Positions 27,729-36,712 of a DNA stretch of 64,000 nt are shown piece after piece. Made by a program: the position numbers and the translations under genes. The stretch covers positions 122,752 through 186,751 of the forward strand of contig NZ_JACIDE010000004.1 in assembly GCF_014196205.1 (NCBI RefSeq). Reading direction: 5' to 3'. Within the stretch, counting starts at the first letter, position 1. Each line of letters starts with the position of its first letter. The stretch comes from Anoxybacteroides voinovskiense. GTDB lineage: Bacteria > Bacillota > Bacilli > Bacillales > Anoxybacillaceae. The notes beneath the pieces were generated by a model. That model did no database searches. It saw nothing but the letters and a program-made list of their open reading frames with translations, and had not been told where the DNA came from.

Positions 27729-28553
27729 ATGAATAGGCACTTTATCGTTATCATTTTTCTTATTTTTACTAGTGGGGTTTTATTTGTTCGACAAGGGAGT
27801 GCTACTACTCCTACGGTTGTCGGCTTTGTTATCGAAGCAACTCGGCTAGAAGCGACGCTGAAATCTGTTTCGTTTGGGACAGGCGATACGGCGGAACAAC
27901 AAGACGCCCCAATGCTTTCACTTTCGCTCGAACAGGTAGTGGTGGATGGGCTCACGATTCGTAAAATTGTTCGTACTCCATCGGGAAATATAACCATCCG
28001 TATGACTTCGTCCGACAGTGCTACCTTTCCACAACTAACGGTACAACTATCTAACGCGCAATTTAGTGAAGTATATCAACCAACGGACGGAAAGATTGGG
28101 TTTAAGCAATTAAAAATGCTCGCTCACCGTATCGTTTCGGATAACGTTAAACTACCACAATTGCTGATCACCCTAGAAAGTGGAGGAGAGGCAGAAATGA
28201 CACCGGCCAATGAGGAAGCGTTAGCACAAATGAAAAAAACTCTCGAAACGTTTATAAATAACCCGTCGCAAGTAAGTGAGCCAAACCAAATAGAAAACCA
28301 GCTGTCTACTGATGGACAAACCGAACAACCAAGTTACCAAGCAGCGGATAACGCTTCGCAAACAAGCGAGCCAAACCAGACAGAAAACCAGCCGTCTACT
28401 GATGGACAAACCGAACAACCAAGTTACCAAGCAGCGGATAACGCTTCGCAAACAAGTGAGCCAAACCAAACAGAAAACCAGCTGTCTACCGATGGACAAC
28501 CTGAACAGCAAAATGACCAAGCAACAGACGAAAAAGCGGATGCGACAAATTAG
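27729..28553 (+). CDS. Secreted protein with C-terminal tandem repeats, unknown function
   Basis: 274 residues from ATG 27729. Signal peptide (HFIVIIFLIFTSGVLFV, cleavage near GSA), then a domain of about 150 residues with beta-rich pattern, which shares with the DUF6230 protein the phrase style TVVGFVIEATRLEATLKSV..VVVDGLTIRKIV. The tail consists of three 30-residue repeats rich in Ser, Asn, Gln and Glu (SEPNQ.ENQ.STDGQ.EQ), probably unstructured. An in-frame ATG at 27660 lies inside the preceding terminator and is rejected. The gene probably belongs to the same cell-surface cluster as the DUF6230 and DUF6114 genes. Confidence 0.75.
   Translation: MNRHFIVIIFLIFTSGVLFVRQGSATTPTVVGFVIEATRLEATLKSVSFGTGDTAEQQDAPMLSLSLEQVVVDGLTIRKIVRTPSGNITIRMTSSDSATFPQLTVQLSNAQFSEVYQPTDGKIGFKQLKMLAHRIVSDNVKLPQLLITLESGGEAEMTPANEEALAQMKKTLETFINNPSQVSEPNQIENQLSTDGQTEQPSYQAADNASQTSEPNQTENQPSTDGQTEQPSYQAADNASQTSEPNQTENQLSTDGQPEQQNDQATDEKADATN
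28275..28544 (+). repeat. Three 90-bp in-frame tandem repeats
   Basis: Unit starts at 28275, 28365 and 28455 (AGTGAGCCAAACCA, AGCGAGCCAAACCA, AGTGAGCCAAACCA). The first two units are almost identical; the third diverges towards its end. Period of 30 codons exactly, so gain or loss of units keeps the frame. Confidence 0.9.
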
Positions 28554-28567
28554 GCGCTCCGCTTTTT
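28531..28567. terminator. Bidirectional terminator
   Basis: AAAAAGCGGA (28531-28540) pairs with TCCGCTTTTT (28558-28567). It overlaps the 3' end of the repeat-protein gene and serves the convergent ypuI as well. Confidence 0.75.
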
Positions 28568-28579
28568 CCAACGTCCCTT

Positions 28580-29071
28580 TTATTTCGACTGAATCATTTT
28601 TGTCCGGTAGTCGGTTTCGTAAAATTCGAGTTCTTCGCGCATTGCTTGGAAGCTGCTTTCTAGTGAGGAAAGAAGCGCTTTGAGCGATGGCGGCGGCGTT
28701 TGCCGGAATTTAATGGAGTTTCGCCCTGTGTAGGCAGACCGGCTGTCTTCGTACCAAGCATCGTTTTTCGGCGCAAAAAATTCGGCAATACACGAATGAT
28801 AAATGCGGTAGAGCGCTTTTTCAGCAGCCGCTTTGCGGAACGGCTCGTCTTTTAAAACGACGCGGCACGCTTCTAGCCCTTCTTCACAATAAACGACTAA
28901 GCGGCGCAAGTTGAGAAGTAGCTGCTCATAGTACACCTTATCTCCATTTTCTTGTTCCGCAAGCAACCCTGTAAGCGTTGTTTCGTTCAAATAGTCTGTT
29001 ATCGCGCGAACGGTCTGCTGCAAAAACGCCTCGACTTGTTTCGTTTGATTCATGACGATTGAATTTGCCAT
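28580..29071 (-). CDS. ypuI: YpuI-like protein (DUF3907)
   Basis: 163 residues, cytoplasmic, helical; starts MANSIVMNQTKQVEAFLQQT as in Bacillus YpuI. GGGGGGC lies before the ATG. Conserved phrase SAYTGRNSIKFRQTPP. In B. subtilis ypuI follows scpB and precedes dacB, the same neighbourhood as here apart from the inserted island. Function unknown. Confidence 0.85.
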   Translation of the reverse strand: MANSIVMNQTKQVEAFLQQTVRAITDYLNETTLTGLLAEQENGDKVYYEQLLLNLRRLVVYCEEGLEACRVVLKDEPFRKAAAEKALYRIYHSCIAEFFAPKNDAWYEDSRSAYTGRNSIKFRQTPPPSLKALLSSLESSFQAMREELEFYETDYRTKMIQSK

Positions 29072-29088
29072 AAAAAGCCCCCCATAAT

Positions 29089-29508
29089 TTAGGATGGTTG
29101 AACAATAAATAACAGCGGCGACGAAAGCGCATATTCGCCGGTTGTTTCTAACGCAGCAAATATTTCTGGTAGCTTCGCAAAATCAATATGCTCAAAATAA
29201 CGGCGAAATTCCTGTTCATCGCTGACATATACGCGTTTTCGGTGGCGAAAACTCGGATTTTTCAACAAACAAACGAGCGCTACTATGTCTTTAAACAACA
29301 CGTCGCGTCCATTTACGGTGAAAATTGGGTTTTGTGCATACGGAGTAAACGATGGGAACAGTTCATCAAAATAGCGGACGTACAAGACGTGCAACGTCTT
29401 TTCCTCTCCGTCTTCGACAAACGTCACCTCCGAGCGATTAAAAAAGTCTTCGGATGTGTTTGGTTGTGCTTTTTCGAGTTCGTATCCATAACAGCGGCGA
29501 ATTCGCAT
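29089..29508 (-). CDS. Hypothetical protein between scpB and ypuI
   Basis: 139 residues, no signal peptide or membrane segment; aromatic and charged (YELEKAQPNTSEDFFNRSEV, YVRYFDELFPSFTPYAQNP). Starts at ATG 29508 behind GGGAGG and ends 17 bases before ypuI, same direction. I do not recognise a family. The signals and context support a real gene, probably in the scpAB-ypuI transcription unit. Confidence 0.7.
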   Translation of the reverse strand: MRIRRCYGYELEKAQPNTSEDFFNRSEVTFVEDGEEKTLHVLYVRYFDELFPSFTPYAQNPIFTVNGRDVLFKDIVALVCLLKNPSFRHRKRVYVSDEQEFRRYFEHIDFAKLPEIFAALETTGEYALSSPLLFIVQPS

Positions 29509-29558
29509 ACGTAAGCCTCCCTATATGCAAAAGAGAAAATTTGGTTACTTTTATCTTA

Positions 29559-30143
29559 TCATACTCCCGCGCTATTGTTTAATGTTTCTGCGAATTTTTC
29601 GAAGAATAAATCAGCTTCCTGCTCTTCTTGTTCTTCTTGCAACTCTGGAAGCGGCGGCAATTCGTCCAACGTTTTTAATCCGAAGTAGTCTAAAAACTCT
29701 TTTGTCGTTCCGTATAAAATCGGCCGCCCTGTCCCTTCCGCCCGTCCGACTTCTTTCACGAGCGCTTTCGCCACTAGCGTCTGCAGCGGTTTATCGCTTT
29801 TGACTCCGCGAATTTCCTCAATTTCCGCTCGTGTAATCGGCTGGCGGTACGCGATAATCGCAAGCGTCTCAAGCGCCGCCTGCGACAGCGAAGAAGCTCC
29901 TGGGGACTCGACGAGCTTTTTTAAATACGGGGCGTGTTCTTTTTTCGTCGTCAGCTGAAATACCCCTGCAAGCTCTACAAGCTGAATGCCGCGGCTCGGC
30001 GCATCATACTCTTCTTTCAATGCTGTCACAACGTCGAGCGCCACTTCTTCTGACACATCAAGCACCGCGGCGATTTGCTTTAGCGACAACCCTTCATCGC
30101 CAGCCGCAAACAATAGCCCTTCGACAATCGCTTTATACTCCAT
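29559..30143 (-). CDS. scpB: ScpB, segregation and condensation protein B
   Basis: 194 residues from ATG 30143 ([18 protein letters not shown]), which has AAGGAGGAGGAAC upstream and overlaps scpA by 11 bases; the frame is open a further 18 codons but without a binding site. Two winged-helix domains; typical phrases [21 protein letters not shown] and [18 protein letters not shown]. It forms the SMC-ScpA-ScpB complex that organises chromosomes. Confidence 0.95.
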   Translation of the reverse strand: MEYKAIVEGLLFAAGDEGLSLKQIAAVLDVSEEVALDVVTALKEEYDAPSRGIQLVELAGVFQLTTKKEHAPYLKKLVESPGASSLSQAALETLAIIAYRQPITRAEIEEIRGVKSDKPLQTLVAKALVKEVGRAEGTGRPILYGTTKEFLDYFGLKTLDELPPLPELQEEQEEQEADLFFEKFAETLNNSAGV

Positions 30144-30879
30144 GTTCCTCCTCCTTGCATACAACAAAAATATCAGCGAAGTTTCGTTCTTGCTCAATCA
30201 TCACTAAATTTTTCTTCATTAGTTCTAAAAGTGCTAAAAACGTAACGACAACGTATTCACGGTCGTAATACGGAAACAAGTCAAAAAAGTTTTTCCGCTT
30301 TTTCGTCTTTCGCAACTCCGTTAAAATTTCTTCCATTCGCCGTTCAATCGGAATTTCTTGCCGCGCGATTTTCGTATGGAGCGGTTTTTGCAGTTTTTTG
30401 CGGCGCAACAGTTTCGACAATGCCAACAACATATCGTATACGTTCACCTCTAACGGCCGCTTCTCGATGTCTTCCGCTGCATATATGCTTAAATCGCTCG
30501 GCGGCTTTGTAAACAGCAGCGCCCGCTCCTCCTCGCGCTTTTTCAGTTCTTGTGCTGCTTCTTTATATTTTTTATACTCAAGCAATCGATGCATCAATTG
30601 TTCGCGCGGGTCTTCTTCCTCTATTTCCCCGTCGAACAATTCTTCTTCGTGCTTTGGCAGCAACATTTTGCTTTTCATCGCCAAAAGTGTTGCCGCCATC
30701 ACTAAATATTCGCTTGCGACATCTAGCTGCAACTCTTGCATCGCATGAATGTATGCCATATATTGTTCCGTAATTTCCGCGACGGGAATATGATAAATAT
30801 CAATTTCATATCGGTTGATTAAATGCAACAACAAATCAAGCGGACCTTCAAACGCTTCAATTTTCACTTTATATTGCAC
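30133..30879 (-). CDS. scpA: ScpA, segregation and condensation protein A (kleisin)
   Basis: 248 residues. N-terminal kleisin region [20 protein letters not shown] binds the SMC head-proximal coiled coil; the C-terminal winged helix ends with [20 protein letters not shown]. Partner of ScpB, with which it overlaps. Confidence 0.95.
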   Translation of the reverse strand: MQYKVKIEAFEGPLDLLLHLINRYEIDIYHIPVAEITEQYMAYIHAMQELQLDVASEYLVMAATLLAMKSKMLLPKHEEELFDGEIEEEDPREQLMHRLLEYKKYKEAAQELKKREEERALLFTKPPSDLSIYAAEDIEKRPLEVNVYDMLLALSKLLRRKKLQKPLHTKIARQEIPIERRMEEILTELRKTKKRKNFFDLFPYYDREYVVVTFLALLELMKKNLVMIEQERNFADIFVVCKEEEHGV

Positions 30880-30957
30880 ACATATCCCACCTTCTCGACA
30901 CTATCACTAGTATAAGTGACATTTCCGCGTTGTCCAAGCAAATTTTTCACGTGGTTA

Positions 30958-31206
30958 CACGAGTGTTGATTATCCATCATTTTACTAAAAAACACAGAAT
31001 CATTTGACTGAACACAAGCTTTTCTGCCTCTTCCCTCGAACAAGAACGCCGGCGGGCAAATGTCATTTGCCCGCAAAGCGTTCGTTGTTCGAGGAGGGCA
31101 TGCATACAGCATGCCCAGTCGGCAAGCGAACCGCTTGTCGACTACGGCAGAAAAGCTAGGAATAGAGTGATGTCAACTGGTTTTTAATGGTTAATCAACA
31201 CGCCTG
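30958..31206. mobile_element. MITE-like structured repeat, copy 2 (well preserved)
   Basis: 249 bp, non-coding. Left end CACGAGTGTTGATTATCCAT; the right end reverse-complemented reads CAGGCGTGTTGATTAACCAT (17 of 20 identical). It is flanked by the 9-bp direct repeat ACGTGGTTA at 30949-30957 and 31207-31215. Internal stems: 31017-31028 with 31146-31157 (12 bp perfect), 31035-31048 with 31079-31093, hairpins 31053-31073, 31096-31116 and 31117-31143. The second copy lies at 315-565. No ORF; movement would need a transposase supplied elsewhere. Confidence 0.85.
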
Positions 31207-31248
31207 ACGTGGTTATGCTACAATCAATGTAGAAGGAAGGTGAATACG

Positions 31249-31755
31249 TTGTATCCATCCGCGTATCTCGAATATTTATATCATTTTCATACCGACCGCG
31301 ACTACTTTGAATGCCATGAGCTATTAGAAGAACATTGGAAACAAGACGGAAAAAAGCATGTGTGGGCGTTGCTTATCCAAATTGCCGTCGCGCTGTATCA
31401 TCATCGGCGCGGAAATGCTTCTGGGGCAAAACGGATGATGCAAAAAGCAAACGGGCTGCTCGCACAAGAAAAAGACGCGGTTCGGCGGCTCGGGCTGGAC
31501 GAGGAGGAACTTGCGCGGCTTTTAAAGCAGTATATCAAGCAAATCGACGAAGGAAAGCCGTACGAAAGCATTTCGTTGCCAATCAACGACGAAACGCTTT
31601 TACAAACATGCCTTTCTCTCTGTAAACAAAAAGGAGGCGTATGGGGGCAAAAAAGCGATATGGCGAACGAATTTTTGCTGCATAAACATATGTTGCGCGA
31701 CCGTTCAGACGTCATCGCCGCTAGGGCGGCGAAAAAGAAAAGGCTGCCGAGCTAG
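31249..31755 (+). CDS. ypuF: YpuF-like DUF309 protein
   Basis: 168 residues from TTG 31249, which has GAAGGAAGGTG six bases upstream (an in-frame GTG at 31240 lies inside that site). The DUF309 signature is clear: DYFECHELLEEHWKQ near residues 15-30 and LLIQIAVALYHHRRGN. Helical, cytoplasmic, unknown function. In B. subtilis ypuF lies between ribT and scpA, as here, but on the plus strand in this window. A MITE-like element lies 42 bases upstream. Confidence 0.85.
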   Translation: MYPSAYLEYLYHFHTDRDYFECHELLEEHWKQDGKKHVWALLIQIAVALYHHRRGNASGAKRMMQKANGLLAQEKDAVRRLGLDEEELARLLKQYIKQIDEGKPYESISLPINDETLLQTCLSLCKQKGGVWGQKSDMANEFLLHKHMLRDRSDVIAARAAKKKRLPS

Positions 31756-31763
31756 GCAGCCTT
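31740..31763. terminator. Bidirectional terminator between ypuF and ribT
   Basis: AAGGCTGCC (31740-31748) and GGCAGCCTT (31755-31763), 9-bp stem, A run on the left and T run on the right. Confidence 0.85.
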
Positions 31764-32207
<444 letters not shown>

Positions 32208-32211
32208 CTAC

Positions 32212-32679
32212 TTATGCGAAAGAACGAAGAAGATTTGCCATTTCGATGGCGCCAACCGCTGCCTCCCACCCTTTGTTTCCTGCTTTTGTGCCAGCACGCT
32301 CAATCGCCTGCTCAATTGTATCGGTCGTTAACACCCCGAAAATGACCGGCGTTCCTGTCGAAAGCGCCGCATGGGAAACGCCTTTTGCCACTTCGTTGCA
32401 CACGTAGTCGTAATGGCTCGTCGCGCCACGAATGACGGTGCCAAGCGCAATGACCGCATCGTATTGTTTCGATTCTGCCATTTTTTTGGCGACAAGCGGA
32501 ATTTCAAACGCCCCTGGCACCCATGCGACCGCGACATCCTTCTCATCAACCCCGTGGCGCTTTAGTCCGTCTAACGCTCCCGATAACAGCTTGCTTGTAA
32601 TAAATTCATTAAATCGCGAGACGACGATTCCGACCTTTAATCCAGTACCAACTAAATTCCCTTCCATCACTCTCATCAT
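32212..32679 (-). CDS. ribH: RibH, 6,7-dimethyl-8-ribityllumazine synthase
   Basis: 155 residues. Typical phrases [35 protein letters not shown] and the catalytic His region [18 protein letters not shown]. It condenses the ribityl-uracil with the butanone phosphate made by RibBA; forms a 60-mer in Bacillus. AGGAGG lies upstream; ATG 32679 and 32676 are both possible. Confidence 0.96.
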   Translation of the reverse strand: MMRVMEGNLVGTGLKVGIVVSRFNEFITSKLLSGALDGLKRHGVDEKDVAVAWVPGAFEIPLVAKKMAESKQYDAVIALGTVIRGATSHYDYVCNEVAKGVSHAALSTGTPVIFGVLTTDTIEQAIERAGTKAGNKGWEAAVGAIEMANLLRSFA

Positions 32680-32695
32680 TCTTCCTCCTGCACTA

Positions 32696-33889
32696 TTAAA
32701 AATGTAGCATATGCCCTAATTTTTCGTATTTCGTTTTTAAATATTGTTCGTTTTCTTTTTTCGCCGGCATTTGCAGCGGAACGCGCTCAACGACCTCCAA
32801 ATCATACCCTTTTAAACCGGCAATTTTGCGCGGATTGTTCGTCAATAGGCGCATTTTCGTCACGCCTAAATCTTTTAAAATTTGCGCCCCAATCCCGTAG
32901 TCGCGCAAGTCGGCTGGAAATCCAAGCTTTTCGTTCGCCTCGACCGTATCGTAGCCTTGTTCTTGCAATTTATACGCGCGCAATTTGTTCAATAAGCCAA
33001 TGCCGCGACCTTCTTGGCGCATGTAAAGCAAAATGCCGCGACCTTCTTCTTCAATTTGCCGCAATGCCGCATGAAGCTGCGGACCGCAATCGCAACGGTA
33101 CGAACCGAACACATCCCCTGTTAAGCACTCCGAATGAACGCGAACGAGAATCGGCTCATCCGGAATGACTTCGCCTTTGACGAGCGCGACATGCTCTTTT
33201 CCGTCGACGGAATTCGTATAGCCAATCGCTTTAAATTCCCCAAACTCCGTCGGCAGCGTAATTTCGACTTCGCGTTTGACAAGTTTTTCTTTTCGGTTTC
33301 GGTATTGAATTAAATCTTTAATCGTAATCATTTTTAAGCCAAATTCGTCGGCGATTTTTCGCAAGTCGGGCACGCGCGCCATCGTCCCGTCTTCTTTAAT
33401 AATTTCACAAATGACGCCCGCTGGCTTTGCTCCGCATAGCCGCGCTAAGTCCACTGCTGCTTCCGTATGCCCGGCGCGGCGCAACACTCCACCTTTTTTC
33501 GCCACAAGCGGAAAGACGTGGCCAGGGCGTTTAAAATCGCTCGCTTTCGCATTCGGGTTCAACAGTTCTTGAATCGTTCGCGACCGCTCATGGGCGCTAA
33601 TGCCGGTTGTCGTCGATTTATGGTCGATGCTGACGGTAAACGCCGTTCCGTGCGGGTCGGTGTTATGGTTGACCATCGGTGCTAAATCGAGCTTGTCCGC
33701 CAACTCTTCTGTAATCGGCACACACACAAGCCCACGCCCGTACTTAATCATAAAATTAATAACTTCTGGCGTTGCTTTTTCAGCAAGCGCAACAAAATCC
33801 CCTTCATTTTCCCGGTCTTCATCGTCGCAAACGATCACGACGTTTCCTTGCATTAACTCATAAATTGCTTCTTCAATTGTATGAAACAT
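32696..33889 (-). CDS. ribBA: RibBA, DHBP synthase / GTP cyclohydrolase II
   Basis: 397 residues, bifunctional. The N-terminal DHBP synthase domain has [12 protein letters not shown] (metal site) and [13 protein letters not shown]. The C-terminal GTP cyclohydrolase II has the zinc motif [19 protein letters not shown] and the GTP-binding [16 protein letters not shown]. It supplies both precursors of riboflavin. Confidence 0.97.
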   Translation of the reverse strand: MFHTIEEAIYELMQGNVVIVCDDEDRENEGDFVALAEKATPEVINFMIKYGRGLVCVPITEELADKLDLAPMVNHNTDPHGTAFTVSIDHKSTTTGISAHERSRTIQELLNPNAKASDFKRPGHVFPLVAKKGGVLRRAGHTEAAVDLARLCGAKPAGVICEIIKEDGTMARVPDLRKIADEFGLKMITIKDLIQYRNRKEKLVKREVEITLPTEFGEFKAIGYTNSVDGKEHVALVKGEVIPDEPILVRVHSECLTGDVFGSYRCDCGPQLHAALRQIEEEGRGILLYMRQEGRGIGLLNKLRAYKLQEQGYDTVEANEKLGFPADLRDYGIGAQILKDLGVTKMRLLTNNPRKIAGLKGYDLEVVERVPLQMPAKKENEQYLKTKYEKLGHMLHF

Positions 33890-33934
33890 AAAATCCCCTC
33901 CATCACGAACTTGCGCAAGGATTGTAACTGTTCC

Positions 33935-34585
33935 TCACTTATAGCCGTGCTTTTCTAGAAATTCAAGCGTAATTGCCGGAGACGTTTTCTCTTCTTCTTT
34001 TTGACGTAAAAACTGCTCGACATATTTGCCGATCACGTCACATTCAATGTTAACAATATCCCCCACTTGTTTGTCGCCTAAAATCGTTTCCGCGCGCGTA
34101 TGCGGAATAAGCGAAATCGTTAACGTGTCATCGGTAAGCCCAAAAATCGTCAAACTTGTTCCATCAATGGCGACAGAGCCTTTTAAAATCATGTATTTTC
34201 TAAGCGATTTTGGCACTTTAATTTCATAATAGACAGCGTTTGCGACCGGCTCTTTGCGAATAATTTCCCCGACGCCATCGACGTGACCGGACACAAAATG
34301 CCCGCCGAAGCGACCGTTTGCCGCCATCGCCCGCTCTAAATTTACTTTCGTACCGCGCGCTAATGTACGAAGCGATGTTGCCCTTACCGTTTCCGGCATT
34401 ACATCGACCGTAAACGTACGGGAAGTAAACGATGTTACCGTTAAGCATACCCCATTGACGGCAATGCTATCGCCTAGTTTTACATCGGTTAAAATTTTGT
34501 TCGCGCCAATCGTAAAAACGATCGCTTCGCCCGCTTGCTTCATTTGCTCAACCGTCCCGACTTCTTCGATAATGCCTGTAAACAT
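33935..34585 (-). CDS. ribE: RibE, riboflavin synthase alpha subunit
   Basis: 216 residues from ATG 34585 (MFTGIIEEVGTVEQ), six bases after GAGGTG; the upstream in-frame GTG lies inside that site. Two homologous lumazine-binding repeats: NGVCLTVTSF in the first and DGTSLTIFGL in the second, each preceded by GGHFVSGHVDG or its counterpart. It dismutates two lumazine molecules to riboflavin. Confidence 0.96.
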   Translation of the reverse strand: MFTGIIEEVGTVEQMKQAGEAIVFTIGANKILTDVKLGDSIAVNGVCLTVTSFTSRTFTVDVMPETVRATSLRTLARGTKVNLERAMAANGRFGGHFVSGHVDGVGEIIRKEPVANAVYYEIKVPKSLRKYMILKGSVAIDGTSLTIFGLTDDTLTISLIPHTRAETILGDKQVGDIVNIECDVIGKYVEQFLRQKEEEKTSPAITLEFLEKHGYK

Positions 34586-34590
34586 CTTTT

Positions 34591-35679
34591 TCACCTCTTT
34601 GGCGCCGCAATAATTTTTATATCTCGTCCAATTGTTTCGACGCGTTTGATCGTCAATTCCAGCACATCGGTCATATGCGCAAATCCAATGCCTTCAACCG
34701 GCGTTTTTGCTTCGCTCCCGCCGATGATTTTTGGGGCAAAGTAGGCGATGATTTCTTGTACTGCGCCAGCTCGAATAAAGCTGTCATGCACTTTCGCGCC
34801 GCCTTCGACAAAGACAGAGGTGATTTTATGCCCCGCTAGCATGTTCAATAATTCACGAATATCAATCGTTGGTGTAGGCATGGACACGATGCGAACGTGC
34901 GGACGGGCATATAACGCGATTCGTTCGCGCGATACTTCGCTTCCGACAACAATCCACGTTTCCGCTGCACCGTCTTGAACGACATTTGCCTCCAGCGGTG
35001 TGCGTAAATGCGTATCTAAAATGAGGCGAATCGGGTTTTTTCCTCCTTCCGGAAGACGCACCGTTAAGCTCGGATCATCGGCAATGACCGTATCGACCCC
35101 GACGAGAATCGCATCGTGCCGCGCGCGGTAGCGATGCACGTCTTGCCGCGCTTCTTCGGACGTAATCCATTTGCTTTCCCCTGTTTTCGTCGCAATTTTC
35201 CCATCTAAACTAGCCGCGAACTTCATCGTCACAAACGGCGTTTTCGTCGTAATGTAGTGGAAAAAGACGCGGTTCAAGTCATCCGCTTCTTCTTTTAACA
35301 CGCCAACGGTTACATCAATGCCGGCTTGTTTTAGTTTTTCTATTCCTTTTCCAGCAACAAGCGGATTCGGATCGGTCGTCGCAATTACGACCCGCTGAAC
35401 GCCTGTTTCGACTAATAAATCGGCACACGGCGGCGTTTTGCCGAAATGGCTGCACGGCTCAAGCGTTACGTATACCGTCGCACCTTTCGCTTTATCGCCC
35501 GCCATGCGAATCGCATGAACTTCCGCATGCGGCTCGCCTGCTTTTAAATGGGCGCCAAAGCCGACAATTTCCCCATTCTTTACGACAACGGCACCGACCG
35601 CTGGATTTGGCGACGTTTGCCCAAGCCCTGTTTTAGCGATTTCAAACGCTAAGCGCATATATCGTTCGTCGTGCTGCAT
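34591..35679 (-). CDS. ribD: RibD, riboflavin deaminase/reductase
   Basis: 362 residues from ATG 35679 behind AAGGGGGG. The N-terminal deaminase has zinc ligands HAEVHAIRMAG and PCSHFGKTPPCADLL; the C-terminal reductase has KFAASLDGKIA and VFVEGGAKVHDSFI. First gene of the operon, downstream of the FMN riboswitch and terminator. Confidence 0.96.
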   Translation of the reverse strand: MQHDERYMRLAFEIAKTGLGQTSPNPAVGAVVVKNGEIVGFGAHLKAGEPHAEVHAIRMAGDKAKGATVYVTLEPCSHFGKTPPCADLLVETGVQRVVIATTDPNPLVAGKGIEKLKQAGIDVTVGVLKEEADDLNRVFFHYITTKTPFVTMKFAASLDGKIATKTGESKWITSEEARQDVHRYRARHDAILVGVDTVIADDPSLTVRLPEGGKNPIRLILDTHLRTPLEANVVQDGAAETWIVVGSEVSRERIALYARPHVRIVSMPTPTIDIRELLNMLAGHKITSVFVEGGAKVHDSFIRAGAVQEIIAYFAPKIIGGSEAKTPVEGIGFAHMTDVLELTIKRVETIGRDIKIIAAPKR

Positions 35680-35735
35680 CAAATCCCCCCTTGTCAATTG
35701 CTCGCTAGTAGCGCCTGACAGCGATAAAAAGAAAA

Positions 35736-35757
35736 CCCTAGGAGAAAAGTCCTAGGG
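35736..35757 (-). terminator. Riboswitch-controlled terminator before ribD
   Basis: CCCTAGG (35736-35742) and CCTAGGG (35751-35757), followed on the minus strand by U-rich TTTTCTTTTT. Expression platform of the FMN riboswitch: FMN binding should favour it. Confidence 0.88.
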
Positions 35758-35844
35758 CAGCTATATCGAAAGATTACCTTTTTTTGCATAGCAAACATAG
35801 CCCAGCGCCACGTTGATTTTTTCACGAAGGCGTGAGCAACGGCA

Positions 35845-35972
35845 ATCCTTCTCCCATCCAGACTATACTGTCGGCTCCGGAATCGCACCGGATCGTGCCT
35901 ATTCGGCTCGCGGGCTGAGAAACGTTTCGTTTCATTACCGCCGGTCGGGAATTTCACCCTGCCCCGAAGGAT
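35845..35972 (-). ncRNA. FMN riboswitch (RFN element)
   Basis: On the minus strand it begins ATCCTTCGGGGCAGGGTG and continues AAATTCCCGACCGGCGGTAA, and ends ATAGTCTGGATGGGAGAAGG: the conserved RFN blocks in the right order, with closing arms ATCCTTC/GAAGGAT. It senses FMN and controls ribDEBAHT by termination. Confidence 0.97.
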
Positions 35973-36025
35973 ATGTTATGATATTCCATTTTCATTTATT
36001 ATAGCACAATCGAACAAATTGTCTA

Positions 36026-36112
36026 TTATTTCGCGATAAACAGCCAGTAAATCGCACCCCATGCAAAGCTTACGAATAAAAGGAGGAAAAATAACACCCA
36101 GTTTTTCTTCAT
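36026..36112 (-). CDS. 28-residue hydrophobic membrane peptide
   Basis: MKKNWVLFFLLLFVSFAWGA then IYWLFIAK: two lysines and a single membrane segment that fills almost the whole peptide. ATG 36112 has AAAGGATGGGACG upstream. It lies 14 bases after the ppiB stop, same strand, upstream of the FMN riboswitch. It is too short for ordinary gene calling but has good signals. Possibly co-expressed with ppiB; function unknown. Confidence 0.65.
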   Translation of the reverse strand: MKKNWVLFFLLLFVSFAWGAIYWLFIAK

Positions 36113-36126
36113 CGTCCCATCCTTTC

Positions 36127-36570
36127 TTATTCCGCTTCGTCCCACACTTTCACTTCTTTCATCACATCGCCGTTCCGCATCGCTTTCACTGCGTCCATTC
36201 CTGCCGTTACTTGACCAAACACTGTATGTACGCCATCTAAATGCGGCTGCGGCTCATGTACGATGAAAAACTGGCAGCTACCTGTATTGCGGCCGCGATG
36301 TGCCATCGATAGTGCCCCTTCGATATGTTTGTGCGGGTTGTTGTCCGTTTCACACGGAATGGTATAGCCTGCATCGCCTGTTCCGTTGCCGCGCGGACAT
36401 CCGCCTTGGCTAACAAACCCTCGAATGACGCGATGGAACGTCAATCCGTTATAAAATCCACTGTTCGCTAATTTTTCAAAGTTCGCTACTGTTTTTGGCG
36501 CTTCGTCTGGAAATAAGTCAAATTCAATTTTCGCGCCGTTTTCCATTAAAATATATCCTTTTTTGCTCAT
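36127..36570 (-). CDS. ppiB: PpiB, cyclophilin-type peptidyl-prolyl cis-trans isomerase
   Basis: 147 residues from ATG 36570 ([20 protein letters not shown]), behind AAAGGGG. Active-site elements: [21 protein letters not shown] and [20 protein letters not shown], split here as [13 protein letters not shown] and [14 protein letters not shown]. Cytoplasmic proline isomerase that assists folding. Confidence 0.95.
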   Translation of the reverse strand: MSKKGYILMENGAKIEFDLFPDEAPKTVANFEKLANSGFYNGLTFHRVIRGFVSQGGCPRGNGTGDAGYTIPCETDNNPHKHIEGALSMAHRGRNTGSCQFFIVHEPQPHLDGVHTVFGQVTAGMDAVKAMRNGDVMKEVKVWDEAE

Positions 36571-36712
36571 ATGCTCAGTCCCCTTTCTTTTCTCCCTTAT
36601 CATACCATTGTTTCACGCACAAAAAAAGTACGCTGCTTCTCGCTTCTATCTTGTCCGGTTTGTATGTACAATAGGAATGATGGCAATAAGGAAAGAAAAG
36701 GAGGATGTTTAG

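Noticed and set aside
28275..28544. Regular repeats as a CRISPR array
   Set aside because: Units are contiguous, 90 bp, in frame and coding; no spacers and no cas genes.
28221..28571. Hydrophobic repeat ORF opposite the secreted repeat protein
   Set aside because: Antisense reading of the 90-bp tandem repeats; the sense frame has a signal peptide and terminator.
30864..31112. 82-codon frame upstream of scpA
   Set aside because: Runs through the MITE-like element; no binding site and no conservation signal.
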